A stretch of 64,000 nt of DNA from an uncultured Erythrobacter sp. (lineage in GTDB: Bacteria; Pseudomonadota; Alphaproteobacteria; Sphingomonadales; Sphingomonadaceae): assembly GCA_947488155.1 (NCBI GenBank), contig CANKYK010000002.1:812001-876000 (forward strand), given 5' to 3'. Made by a program: the position numbers and the translations under genes. Of this stretch, positions 34,311 to 43,150 are shown piece after piece (position 1 is the first letter of the stretch; every line of letters begins with the position of its first letter). The notes below the pieces were generated by a model. The model made no database searches. It saw nothing but the letters and a program-made list of their open reading frames with translations, and was not told where the DNA came from.

Positions 34311-35366
34311 ATGTCCGTCAATACGAAGAACTGGCAGGAACTTAAGAAACCCAACGCTCTCGAAATCAAGGAAGGTGGCGATAAGTCTCGCAAGACGACA
34401 TTCGTCGCTGAGCCGCTTGAGCGCGGCTTTGGTCTGACACTCGGCAATGCGTTGCGTCGGGTGCTGTTGTCCTCATTGCAGGGCGCGGCGATCACCTCGA
34501 TCAAGATTGAAAATGTACTGCACGAATTCTCGTCGCTCGCCGGTGTGCGTGAAGACGTGACCGACATCGTGCTGAATGCAAAGCAAATCTCGCTAAAGAT
34601 GGAAGGCGAAGGCGCAAAACGCCTGCAGCTTTCCGCGACTGGTCCAGCTGAAGTCACCGCCGGTGATATCGCTGTCTCAGGCGATATTGAAGTGATGAAC
34701 AAGGATTTGGTCCTGTGTCATTTGGACGAGGGTGCGACGCTCAATATGGAGCTGACCGCTGACGTGGGCAAAGGCTACACGCCTGCTGTTCAGAACCGTC
34801 CGGTTGATGCGCCGATCGGCCTGATCCCGATTGACTCGCTCTATTCGCCAGTCCGTCAGGTCAGCTATAAGGTTGAAAACGCCCGCGTTGGCCAAGAGCT
34901 TGACTATGACAAGCTCAGCCTCACGGTTGAAACAGATGGCACTGTGACCCCAGAAGATGCCGTGGCCTATGCTGCTCGCATTCTTCAAGATCAGCTGACA
35001 CTGTTCGTCCACTTCGAAGATGGCATTCCGCAGCCGCAAAGTGCGATGATCGGCCAAGCCGCTCAGCCGCAAGAAGACGATGCGAACCAGCTCAACCGTT
35101 ACCTTCTCAAGAAGGTCGACGAGCTGGAACTGTCGGTTCGCTCTGCCAACTGCCTCAAGAACGACAACATCATCTACATCGGTGATCTGGTTCAAAAAAC
35201 CGAAGCCGAGATGCTGCGCACGCCAAACTTTGGCCGCAAGTCGCTCAATGAGATCAAAGAAGTTCTCTCCAGCATGGGTCTGCGCCTCGGCATGGACATT
35301 CCAGGCTGGCCACCAGAGAACATCGAAGAAATGGCCAAGAAGCTCGAACAAGAGCTGCTGGGCTAA
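34311..35366 (+). CDS. rpoA: RNA polymerase alpha subunit
   Basis: The alpha dimer nucleates polymerase assembly. The 351-residue protein shows the N-terminal domain motif [22 protein letters not shown] and the flexible linker, then the C-terminal DNA-binding domain with [20 protein letters not shown] and [23 protein letters not shown] helices. It occupies the usual place between rpsK and rplQ and starts behind AGGGGAAATCC. Confidence 0.98.
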   Translation: MSVNTKNWQELKKPNALEIKEGGDKSRKTTFVAEPLERGFGLTLGNALRRVLLSSLQGAAITSIKIENVLHEFSSLAGVREDVTDIVLNAKQISLKMEGEGAKRLQLSATGPAEVTAGDIAVSGDIEVMNKDLVLCHLDEGATLNMELTADVGKGYTPAVQNRPVDAPIGLIPIDSLYSPVRQVSYKVENARVGQELDYDKLSLTVETDGTVTPEDAVAYAARILQDQLTLFVHFEDGIPQPQSAMIGQAAQPQEDDANQLNRYLLKKVDELELSVRSANCLKNDNIIYIGDLVQKTEAEMLRTPNFGRKSLNEIKEVLSSMGLRLGMDIPGWPPENIEEMAKKLEQELLG

Positions 35367-35447
35367 TCAGGTTCCGGCGGCGCACCTTAAGCGCCGCCAG
35401 TACCGGGCTACCTAATACGGGCCCCTTACAAACGAAGGATATGAATT

Positions 35448-35876
35448 ATGCGTCACGGAATTTCACAGCGTAAGCTGAGCCGTAAGTCGGGCCACCGTAA
35501 GGCTCTGTTCCGCAACATGGCAGCGGCTCTGATCAAGCACGAGCAGATCCAGACAACTCTGCCAAAGGCGAAAGAACTGCGTCCGTATGTTGAGAAGCTG
35601 ATCACGCTGGCGAAGCGTGGCGGCCTGTCAAACCGCCGTTTGGCTCAATCGCGTCTGCTGGACGAGACCCAGCTGAAGAAGCTGTTTGACGTTCTGGCTG
35701 AGCGTTATAGCGACCGTGATGGTGGCTACACCCGCGTGATCAAGGCTGGCTACCGCGCCAGCGACAGCGCGCAGCTCGCGATCATCGAACTGGTTGAGCG
35801 CGATCCAGAGGCCAAGGGCCAAGACAGCGGTCCGGTTATGTCGGACGAATATGACGAAGAAGAAGCAATGGCGTAA
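35448..35876 (+). CDS. rplQ: 50S ribosomal protein L17
   Basis: L17 lies at the base of the tunnel exit. The 142-residue protein opens [20 protein letters not shown] and has [20 protein letters not shown], the family signature. The C-terminal 25 residues ([17 protein letters not shown] at the end) are acidic and longer than in enterics. It ends the rpsM-rpsK-rpoA-rplQ operon and is followed by a strong terminator at 35928. Confidence 0.98.
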   Translation: MRHGISQRKLSRKSGHRKALFRNMAAALIKHEQIQTTLPKAKELRPYVEKLITLAKRGGLSNRRLAQSRLLDETQLKKLFDVLAERYSDRDGGYTRVIKAGYRASDSAQLAIIELVERDPEAKGQDSGPVMSDEYDEEEAMA

Positions 35877-35927
35877 GCCGAGCTTTGATCTAGGGACCGG
35901 GTGGCACCGGTACGCAAACAAACGAAT

Positions 35928-35960
35928 GGGCTGGTGGAGAGATCCACCGGCCCTTTTTGT
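35928..35960 (+). terminator. Intrinsic terminator after rplQ
   Basis: GGGC-GGTGGA pairs with TCCACC-GCCC, with a loop GAGA, and a run TTTTTGTT follows. It ends the operon. Confidence 0.9.
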
Positions 35961-36016
35961 TACGTGCGGTGGCTGCATGGCTTTTCTTTTGAGGCGCTGC
36001 GACTAGAGTCAGTGCC

Positions 36017-37450
36017 ATGAAGATTACACTCATTGCCGCCGCAGGCGCGGCTCTCGCACTCACGGCTATCACCTCGGCTCCGGCAGCCGCCCAATCGGCG
36101 CAGGAACGCTTGGACGCACGCTATGATCGCGCGCTTGCCGCGGGGTACAAGGCGCTGATGCTATGCAGCGCGATTGCGAACGCAGAGGCTAATGGAACCA
36201 AACGGACAGTTGATAGCATTCATGAGCTGGAGTTAGCCGGGATCCAGGCACCTCTAGATAAGATTGTGCAAGAGTTGGACTATGAAATCGTGCGTCATGA
36301 AAATGGTCAATTCAATTTCGTGTCTGTGACATGGGGGCAGGGCGTGGAAGAACGTCACGCGCAATTCGCAGAAGGTAGGGGATGTGTGGGGCTTCCGCTG
36401 GGTAGCGCGGCTCCGACACAGATCGTTGTTGAGCAAGGCCATGCAAATCGTTCGTCACGGGATCAGGCGAAATTTGTAGGGCCAAGATTGGCGGCTAAAG
36501 TGGGGGAACCGAACTCAAGTGCTGAACTCGCGGCAAATCTTTCCGGCCCGTTTGGCGCTGCGTTTGAGCAAACTTATGGAGCAAGGTCACGAACCACTGC
36601 TGTTTTGGTAAAGCGCGGCAATGCCGTTGCTGAGCAATATGTTGCGGGCTTTGATGCTTTGACCCCTCAACGTACATGGTCAGTTGCCAAGAGCATTGCT
36701 TCCACCCTGATTGGTGCCGCGGTACAACGTGGGCAAGCGGATGTGAGCGCTTCTGCGGGGCTTGGTGTGAACAGTAATGATCCACGCCGAGGGATTACCA
36801 TTGATCACGCCCTCCGCATGGCTTCGGGTCGGTATTCGGACACGGCCGGGAACCGCACCGATCCGCTTTATTGGGGTGGGACAACTGTTGATGAGCGCGC
36901 GCAAAACTGGCCGCTGCTTGCCAAGCCAAATACGGTTTATCGCTACGCCAACAACGACACTTTGGCCGCTGTGAAGGCGATTGAAGGAACGTTTAAAGCG
37001 CATCCACCAGCAGAACTCTTCGCCAAACTCGAGATGCACCACACGATCACTGAAACCGACTGGCAAGGCAACTACGTCCTTTCTAGCCAAGCGTGGACGA
37101 CAGCGCGCGATCTGGCCAAGCTGGGCCAGCTCTATCTGAACGATGGTGTGTGGAACGGCGAACGCCTGTTGCCAGAAAACTGGCGCGAATACGTCTCTGA
37201 CCCATCCGGTCCGCAGCCGGAGGGCACAGACTGGGGCTATGGCGCAGGTTGGTGGACCTTCCGCCGGCCAGAGGGCAATGCATTTGAGGGCATTCCTGAC
37301 GACGCCTTCGCCGCGCGAGGCAATCGCGGGCAATATGTCGTCGTCGTGCCAAGCCGCAATGTCGTGATCGTGCGCCGGGGCGAGGATATGGTCGGCACGC
37401 GCTTCGATATTGCCGCTTTTACCCGCGATGTGTTGGCTCAATTGGATTGA
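36017..37450 (+). CDS. Exported serine hydrolase (beta-lactamase-related, S12 type)
   Basis: A 477-residue protein with a signal peptide (KITLIAAAGAALALTAITSAPAAA). About 165 residues precede the catalytic domain, containing two cysteines (Cys50, Cys123), perhaps disulfide-bonded. The serine motif SVAK is at 222-225 and YAN at 310-312, both canonical; the third motif is not obvious (RGNRGQY near the end). The C-terminal GYGAGWWTFR resembles 6-aminohexanoate-dimer hydrolase-like serine hydrolases. The substrate is unknown. It is alone between rplQ and the glycine-zipper pair, with a typical start in front of MKITL. Confidence 0.85.
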   Translation: MKITLIAAAGAALALTAITSAPAAAQSAQERLDARYDRALAAGYKALMLCSAIANAEANGTKRTVDSIHELELAGIQAPLDKIVQELDYEIVRHENGQFNFVSVTWGQGVEERHAQFAEGRGCVGLPLGSAAPTQIVVEQGHANRSSRDQAKFVGPRLAAKVGEPNSSAELAANLSGPFGAAFEQTYGARSRTTAVLVKRGNAVAEQYVAGFDALTPQRTWSVAKSIASTLIGAAVQRGQADVSASAGLGVNSNDPRRGITIDHALRMASGRYSDTAGNRTDPLYWGGTTVDERAQNWPLLAKPNTVYRYANNDTLAAVKAIEGTFKAHPPAELFAKLEMHHTITETDWQGNYVLSSQAWTTARDLAKLGQLYLNDGVWNGERLLPENWREYVSDPSGPQPEGTDWGYGAGWWTFRRPEGNAFEGIPDDAFAARGNRGQYVVVVPSRNVVIVRRGEDMVGTRFDIAAFTRDVLAQLD

Positions 37451-37604
37451 TCCACCGAGTGTAGAAAATGCGTTGTTCAGATAAATAGCTATAAACCTGA
37501 ACAATCGCTGCAAAGGTCAGTCAGGCTTAGACAATAGCGAATCATCCATAAGGGGTTTGTAGCCGGGACACCCCCGTTTCGGCGCAACCCGAGGATGATA
37601 CCCT

Positions 37605-38156
37605 ATGACGAAATTGACCAAGATGTTGGCCAAGGGCACGCTCGGGACCGTCGCCGCAGGTGCGATGGCCCTGGCAACAGCAGCTCCGGCGCAAGCGCGC
37701 GACTATGACAAAAAAATTGATGCAGGTGATGTGATCGCCGGTGCATTGATCATCGGCGGGATCGCCGCAGTGGCAGGCGCCTTTGACAAGAAGGACCGCT
37801 ACAAACAACGCGATTATCGCGACCGCCGCTATCGCGGGGACCGCAACCGTGGCTACAACAATGGCTACAACCACCGCGCCAGCTATAATCGGGGCAATCC
37901 GCGCCGCGCCGTAGAGCGCTGTGTCCGCACCGCAGAGCGTCAGGCACGCCGTTTCGGAGGCTTCCGCTACGCTGATGTGACCGACATTCGGGACGTTGAG
38001 CGCACCCGCTATGGCTTCCGGGTTAAAGGCCGCATCGTGGTCGAAGGCGGACGCGGCTATGGCCGGGGCTACTCAGATCGGGGCAGGTTCACCTGCTTTG
38101 TAGAGCGTGGCAACCGTCCGCAGGTCAACTTCCGTAAAATTCGCGGACTGCGTTGA
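37605..38156 (+). CDS. Secreted glycine-zipper protein with basic repeats, paralogue 1
   Basis: A 183-residue protein. After a signal peptide (GTVAAGAMALATAAPAQARD) comes a hydrophobic glycine-rich segment AGDVIAGALIIGGIAAVAGAF (about 44-64), then a tract rich in Arg, Tyr and Asp. A C-terminal domain begins ERCVRTAERQARR and ends with RFTCFVERGN, so it has two cysteines, perhaps disulfide-bonded. The start is preceded by AGGATG-like purines. The next gene is a clear paralogue. Similar RcnB-like/glycine-zipper proteins occur in sphingomonads, but no function is assigned. Confidence 0.82.
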   Translation: MTKLTKMLAKGTLGTVAAGAMALATAAPAQARDYDKKIDAGDVIAGALIIGGIAAVAGAFDKKDRYKQRDYRDRRYRGDRNRGYNNGYNHRASYNRGNPRRAVERCVRTAERQARRFGGFRYADVTDIRDVERTRYGFRVKGRIVVEGGRGYGRGYSDRGRFTCFVERGNRPQVNFRKIRGLR

Positions 38157-38289
38157 TCGTAGAACGATTGAATAACACGAACCCACCCAATGTATGGGCG
38201 GTTCAGGCAAGTGTAAGCCTGGGCCGCCTATGCATGTATCCAGATCAGAGCGATTGGTGGCACGCTCATCCGCAACAGGAGGGAACCCA

Positions 38290-39108
38290 ATGGCCCATTT
38301 GAAATCACTTGGCGTGCTGGCCGGTTTGGCCGCCGCAAGCGCTCTGGCAGCAGCGCCGGCGAGCGCCGCTGACCTGCCGACCAGCCCAGTATCAAGCAGT
38401 CTAACAAGCGGGACGTTTTCCAGCGCTCCTGCGTTCGATCTTTTTACTCCAGAGGCAGAGACGGTCGAGCATCACCGCTATCGCCGTTATCGTGGCTATC
38501 GCCGGGGCTACCGTCGCCATCGCCGTGTCGGCGTGGGCGATCTCATCGCAGGAGCGGTGATTATCGGCGGGATCGCAGCAATCGCCAACTCGACATCCCG
38601 CAAGAATGAACGCCGCTATCGCGACCGCGACTATGATCGCCGTGAGCGGGATTACGACAATCGCGAACGTCGCCGAGGCGATAGGCGCAGTGAGAGCGGC
38701 TCTGGCATCGACAATGCGGTCTCGCGCTGTGTGAACCAGATTGAGCGCGATGTGCGGGTGGAAGGCGTGGATAGCGTCGACCGCACGGGCGAGGGCTGGC
38801 GGGTAACTGGCTCGCTCTACAATGGCGATCGTTTCACTTGTCAGATCGGCAATGATGGCAGGGTCAGCAATGTTGATTTTGGCGGCAGTTTCTCCGGAGC
38901 GTCTGCGGGCGATGTGGATGACCGCCAGTTGAGCGATGACCGATACACCGAGGCACGCCGCACGCGCGGCATGTCTGAGCCAGACAGCCGCTATCAAGCG
39001 ACCGTGGTTCGGGCTACGCCTGAGAACTCAGCGCAGCCTGCCTATCCGGGCGGACCATTGCCGGGCGAAAGCTTTGACGACCGCGTTGATGGCGACATCG
39101 GCGGCTAA
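38290..39108 (+). CDS. Secreted glycine-zipper protein with basic repeats, paralogue 2
   Basis: A 272-residue paralogue of the gene before it. Signal peptide MAHLKSLGVLAGLAAASALA (cleavage near ASAA), then a low-complexity stretch, then the tract YRRYRGYRRGYRRHRR, the glycine segment VGDLIAGAVIIGGIAAIANS, then Arg/Asp repeats. The same C-terminal domain follows with ERDVRVEGVDSVDR and RFTCQIGND, with matching cysteines, and ends with a longer acidic tail. The start at 38290 was chosen by AGGAGGGA in front of it over a frame open from 38194. It is 133 bases after paralogue 1. Confidence 0.82.
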   Translation: MAHLKSLGVLAGLAAASALAAAPASAADLPTSPVSSSLTSGTFSSAPAFDLFTPEAETVEHHRYRRYRGYRRGYRRHRRVGVGDLIAGAVIIGGIAAIANSTSRKNERRYRDRDYDRRERDYDNRERRRGDRRSESGSGIDNAVSRCVNQIERDVRVEGVDSVDRTGEGWRVTGSLYNGDRFTCQIGNDGRVSNVDFGGSFSGASAGDVDDRQLSDDRYTEARRTRGMSEPDSRYQATVVRATPENSAQPAYPGGPLPGESFDDRVDGDIGG

Positions 39109-39154
39109 ACCTTAGCCAGACGGTTAAGGTCTGAAATTCGATAGAAGGGGCGGG

Positions 39155-39808
39155 TTATCCCGTCCCTTTTTTCGTGAGACCCTCTCGGTAAGATGGCAGC
39201 GATATCTGCCACACGACCGCCGCCACGCGCAGCGCATAACCCGCCGCAAAGGCGATGCCCCACACGGCAATGTTGAGCAGCCCCCAATGCGGTGCGGCCA
39301 GCATCCCGGCCACGGTTAGAGATGCGCTGAGCGCTGCCGCGGTTACGTATAGTTCTGGCCTCATAATGACCGACGGACGGCCTGCCACCACATCGCGGAT
39401 GATGCCGCCCACACAGCCGGTGATGATCCCCATCAGCGCGGCGGGCACTGGCGGAATACCGTAAGCGGTGGCCTTTGCCGCGCCTAGCACCGCATAGGCG
39501 GCGAGCCCTGCGCCATCGGCGATATCGAACAACTTCCCCTCCCAGAACCGCGTCGGGGTGAACCAGGCGAACAGGGCAGTGGTGAGGCAGATCGCCGCGA
39601 CCCAGGGGTCCGTGATCCAGAATACCGGCGCATCGATCAGCAGGTCGCGCACAGTGCCTCCGCCGACGCCAGTGACCAGTGCAAAGAACGCCATGGTGAC
39701 AAACGTCTGGCGTTCCTTGGCGGCGATAACCGCACCAGACAGCGCAAAGATTGTGATCCCGGCGACGTCGAGAATGTCTAGGACTGGGGTGAGGATCTCC
39801 TCGTTCAT
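39155..39808 (-). CDS. TRIC-like / UPF0126 membrane protein (YadS type)
   Basis: A 217-residue membrane protein with about seven helices. Two repeats hold the glycine motif and Arg-Asp pair: TGVGGGTVRDLLID near residue 46 and GCVGGIIRDVVAG near 131, the signature of the trimeric intracellular cation channel-like UPF0126 family. Prokaryotic members are thought to form potassium-type channels. It overlaps the PepSY gene before it by four bases, so the two are co-translated. The C-terminal end contains a short basic tail. Confidence 0.88.
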   Translation of the reverse strand: MNEEILTPVLDILDVAGITIFALSGAVIAAKERQTFVTMAFFALVTGVGGGTVRDLLIDAPVFWITDPWVAAICLTTALFAWFTPTRFWEGKLFDIADGAGLAAYAVLGAAKATAYGIPPVPAALMGIITGCVGGIIRDVVAGRPSVIMRPELYVTAAALSASLTVAGMLAAPHWGLLNIAVWGIAFAAGYALRVAAVVWQISLPSYREGLTKKGTG

Positions 39809-40512
39809 GACTGGATCGCTGTTTCCGCCCCGCGGCGGGTCTTGCGCCGCCGGAACATCAGGATGGAGCCAAGCAGGGAGCCGATGAGACCCAAGGCCGC
39901 GAACAGGATCAGTGTCGGGTGGCTGCTATCTTCCCGCTCTGACAAATCCATGATGTGTAGGCCCCACATGAAATCGAACCAACGCCACCAGCTGGTGCGC
40001 ACCGCCTCAATCTCGCCCGTGTCGCGCCCAATGTAGATATTCGCGCCGTCCTCTAGCGCCACCTGCCACACAGGCATTGGACGGCGGAAATCAAACGGGA
40101 CTTCATTCGCCTCAAAGAAGGTGACGCTGCGCACTTTATCTCCGCCGACAATACGCTTCGCCACGATCGCGCGAGCCTGAGCGCTGTCGAGCGAGGCAAT
40201 GCGTTCTCCGCTGGTCATATCGACCCGGGTCACAGCGCCATCGAGCGCGGTCAAGATCGCGACCGCACGGCCATCCTGCATCACGGCGCGCATTTCCTTT
40301 AGGGCTGCCTCGCTCGTGGCAAGCTCGCTGTCTGGCAGGATCAGCGGTTGTTCCGGTGTTTCAATGCGCAGGTGATTGCCGCGCACTTCCTCAATCGGCT
40401 TGGCGACCATGAACAGGCCCGTCGCGGTCCACATCACAATCGGCACGCCGACGAGCCAACCTAGCCATACATGCCATTTGGCAAACCGCTGCATCCAGGT
40501 CTTGCGGGTCAT
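39805..40512 (-). CDS. PepSY-associated transmembrane protein
   Basis: A 235-residue protein with an N-terminal helix (VWLGWLVGVPIVMWTATGLFM), a periplasmic domain and a C-terminal helix (LILFAALGLIGSLLGSILMF). The internal PepSY-like part has EEVRGNHLRIETPEQP and VWQVALEDGANIYIGRDTGE. Such proteins accompany iron-uptake or reductase systems or act alone; no partner other than the TRIC-like gene lies here, overlapping its stop by four bases. The start follows a poor ribosome site. Confidence 0.82.
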   Translation of the reverse strand: MTRKTWMQRFAKWHVWLGWLVGVPIVMWTATGLFMVAKPIEEVRGNHLRIETPEQPLILPDSELATSEAALKEMRAVMQDGRAVAILTALDGAVTRVDMTSGERIASLDSAQARAIVAKRIVGGDKVRSVTFFEANEVPFDFRRPMPVWQVALEDGANIYIGRDTGEIEAVRTSWWRWFDFMWGLHIMDLSEREDSSHPTLILFAALGLIGSLLGSILMFRRRKTRRGAETAIQS

Positions 40513-40534
40513 GCCATTTCCTTTGTGGGCGAAT

Positions 40535-41881
40535 CTAACCGTGTAGAATTTCGCCTATGGCTTTGGCTGCATGGATGCAATCGAGATCGGACCAGCGCGG
40601 TCCCATTACCTGCATTCCGCAGGGCAGGCTGACGCCTCTATCGGTGCCAGACCCGATAGGCAGACATGTTGCAGGGAGGTTAGGGAAGGTCGCAAGGCCT
40701 GCCCATGTGAGACCAGCGCCTGCAGTCATTTCTGCACCGTTGACGTGCAAAGTCGCATCAAAGATGGATCCATCCCTATGCGGCACGGCCAGCACCGGCG
40801 CAGGGGAAGAGAGGATAAAGTCATAGGTCTCAAACACGCGTTCCCAAGCGATTTCGTTGCGGGTCTGCACATCCAGCAGGTCGAACCAATCGGTCGCGCT
40901 GGCGCGTTTGCCATTGGGCGCAGGCGCCCCGCGCGCCATCGCGGTGTTCAGCATTCGCAGGTAATCCGCCTGCTGCTGAGCCAGGTCGGGCAGCAGATCA
41001 CTGCTCCGGTCGATGGTCACACCCGCCGCCTCCAAGGCTTTCAGCGCAGCCTCGGTCGGCGCACGTACGCTGTCATCGATTGGGCTATCCGGGTAATCGA
41101 GCACGGCGAGCAAGCGGCATTGCTTTAGCGGCTTGGCGCCTTCGCGCAGCGGCATGGAGGAACCGATCCGCATCAGGGCTGCAAGGTCATCGGCATTGCG
41201 CGCCAAAGGCCCGGCAATCGACAGCGCGCCATCGTGCGCGTCTTTGCCCTTCATCGCCGGGTGATCGTGGCCATGTTTGGAGACGAGGCCCCAGCTGCTC
41301 TTATGCCCCCACACCCCGCAAAAATGCGCTGGCACGCGAACGGAACCGCCAATGTCCGTGCCGAATTCGCAGGGCACCATTCCGCTGGCCACGGCAGCTG
41401 CGGACCCGCCGGAGGATCCACCGGGTGAGCGATCGTGATTGTGCGGATTGTTGGTGCGGCCATAGACCGGGTTGTTCGATTGCCAATCGGTTAGGTCGGG
41501 TGGGACATTGCTTTTGCCAATGAAGATGACGCCGGCGGCCTTGAGCTTCGCGACGAGTTTTGCATCACGCTTTGCGATATTGCCCGCGAATTGTGTGTGA
41601 CCCCAGGACGTGGGCAAGCCAGCAATGTCGAAGCTTTCTTTGATGGTCATCGGCACGCCAAACAGCGGCTGATCATCGCGCGGCGTCACCCCGTCAAGCG
41701 CACGGGCTGCTTCGCTAGCCCGCTCAAAATCCGGCACGGCCAGCGCATTTACATGGCCATCAAAGTGCTCAATTCGGATGATCGCGGCGTCGACGGCCTC
41801 CGCTGGGCTCATTTCCCCTGCGCGGATGGCAGCAGCCGTTTCAAGCGCGCCAGGTTTGTCGGTCAGTGTTGGATAGGCCAA
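40535..41881 (-). CDS. Amidase signature-family enzyme
   Basis: A 448-residue soluble enzyme with the amidase signature. The Ser-cisSer-Lys triad is visible: Lys81 in TIKESFDIAG, Ser156 in SPGGSSGGSAAAVASG, and the nucleophile Ser180 in DIGGSVRVP. The family contains amide hydrolases and GatA; the neighbours here do not include gatB or gatC, so a hydrolase of unknown substrate is more likely. It is alone between the PepSY and serine hydrolase genes on the same strand, and 22 bases precede the PepSY start. Confidence 0.9.
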   Translation of the reverse strand: MAYPTLTDKPGALETAAAIRAGEMSPAEAVDAAIIRIEHFDGHVNALAVPDFERASEAARALDGVTPRDDQPLFGVPMTIKESFDIAGLPTSWGHTQFAGNIAKRDAKLVAKLKAAGVIFIGKSNVPPDLTDWQSNNPVYGRTNNPHNHDRSPGGSSGGSAAAVASGMVPCEFGTDIGGSVRVPAHFCGVWGHKSSWGLVSKHGHDHPAMKGKDAHDGALSIAGPLARNADDLAALMRIGSSMPLREGAKPLKQCRLLAVLDYPDSPIDDSVRAPTEAALKALEAAGVTIDRSSDLLPDLAQQQADYLRMLNTAMARGAPAPNGKRASATDWFDLLDVQTRNEIAWERVFETYDFILSSPAPVLAVPHRDGSIFDATLHVNGAEMTAGAGLTWAGLATFPNLPATCLPIGSGTDRGVSLPCGMQVMGPRWSDLDCIHAAKAIGEILHG

Positions 41882-41980
41882 ATGATCATCCCCTCACGCC
41901 CGGTTCTAGGGGCGAGAGGGGACAGGATCAATTGCCGTATTTGCGTGAGCGCAATCTAGCGCGGTGATTGGCCAGGATGC

Positions 41981-43066
41981 TCAGTTGCCGCGTGTTTTTT
42001 TAAGCAATCCCATTCCCAGCTTGGCCGCTGACCCGCCGTTCAAGTTCGCAAGGACTACGACAGTGGTTTTGGTATCCGGGTTATAGCCAAGGAATGCGTT
42101 GAAGCCTTCAATCCCTCCACCATGCCAGATTGAGCGGCCTTCCGGCGTGTCCGTGATCAAAAGACCCATCGCATATTTTGCGCCTGCGACCGCTTCAAAC
42201 TCGCTGGGGGTCGTCAGTTGAGTAAGACTGGCCTCGGACAACACTGCGCCGCCAAACAAGCCGCGCTGCCATTTGAGCAAATCGCCTGTGGTCGAATAGA
42301 GCGCTCCGGCACCGGTTGGGATCGCCATGTTCACATATTCAGCGTTCACAACCCCGTTTGCCGAAGGCGAGTACCCTGCCGCGCGCTTTGGGAGGATCTC
42401 GGCGCTGCGATCAATCCCTGTCGAGTCCATGCCGAGTGGAACAAAAAGGTTTGCCTTGACGAACTCTTGATAGCTCGTTTCGCTCACTACCTCGACGATC
42501 CGTGTGAGCATTACGAAATTGGAGTTGGAGTAACTCCACTGAGAGCCGGGTTCGAATTCAAGCGGTAGATCGGAAAACATCGCGATCAATTCATCCTGAG
42601 ACGTGGGCAGGAATTTTTGTGTGCCAAAACTGTCTAATGAAGTGACATTGGGCAAACCTGACGTGTGTTGGAGCAGGTTTCGCACTGTGATCTCGCCCCA
42701 AGTCGCGGGCGCATCGGTGATGTATTTGCTGATCGGATCATCCACATTGATCAGTCCGCGTTCTTGCAAAAGCAGGATGGAAACAGCGGTGAACTGCTTC
42801 GTAACAGAGCCGATACGAAAGCGTGTTTCGCTGGTGTTGGCGATATTCCATTCTAAGTTGGCTGATCCCCAAGCTTGGTCGAGCAGAACTTCATCGGCCT
42901 TCGCGACGAGGACCGCGCCCATATAAGCGCCGCTGTCCGCTTCCGGTTCGACCACAGCAGCCAGTTCTTCTGTGCTCTGCGCGTGGGCGGGCGCACAAGC
43001 TGCCGCGAGTGCTATTGAGGCAAGGGACAGGTTTAGCGATTTAGCAAGTGATCTTCTAAGCGCCAT
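41981..43066 (-). CDS. Exported serine hydrolase (beta-lactamase/PBP4-like fold)
   Basis: A 361-residue exported protein with signal peptide LSLASIALAAACAPAHAQ. All three motifs of the superfamily are canonical: SVTK at 87-90, YSN at 179-181 and HGG at 315-317. The cysteine in AAACAP of the signal is not in a lipobox of standard form. It is unrelated in order and length to the two other serine hydrolases in this window. A 28-base palindromic region lies immediately ahead of its start, so its expression may be regulated. Substrate unknown. Confidence 0.87.
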   Translation of the reverse strand: MALRRSLAKSLNLSLASIALAAACAPAHAQSTEELAAVVEPEADSGAYMGAVLVAKADEVLLDQAWGSANLEWNIANTSETRFRIGSVTKQFTAVSILLLQERGLINVDDPISKYITDAPATWGEITVRNLLQHTSGLPNVTSLDSFGTQKFLPTSQDELIAMFSDLPLEFEPGSQWSYSNSNFVMLTRIVEVVSETSYQEFVKANLFVPLGMDSTGIDRSAEILPKRAAGYSPSANGVVNAEYVNMAIPTGAGALYSTTGDLLKWQRGLFGGAVLSEASLTQLTTPSEFEAVAGAKYAMGLLITDTPEGRSIWHGGGIEGFNAFLGYNPDTKTTVVVLANLNGGSAAKLGMGLLKKTRGN

Positions 43067-43078
43067 GCGATGCTCCAG

Positions 43079-43106
43079 TGTGTTGGTGTATTATACTATC
43101 AACACA
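43079..43106 (-). promoter_or_regulatory. Palindrome overlapping a -10-like element upstream of the serine hydrolase
   Basis: TGTGTTG and CAACACA are inverted arms 28 bases apart end to end, and read on the minus strand they flank TATAAT. This looks like a repressor operator over a -10 box. The regulator is not identified; a matching -35 is not obvious. Confidence 0.55.
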
Positions 43107-43150
43107 CATAGGTCAATTCAGCAGGAGCGCAAGACGCTTAATCTTCGTGA

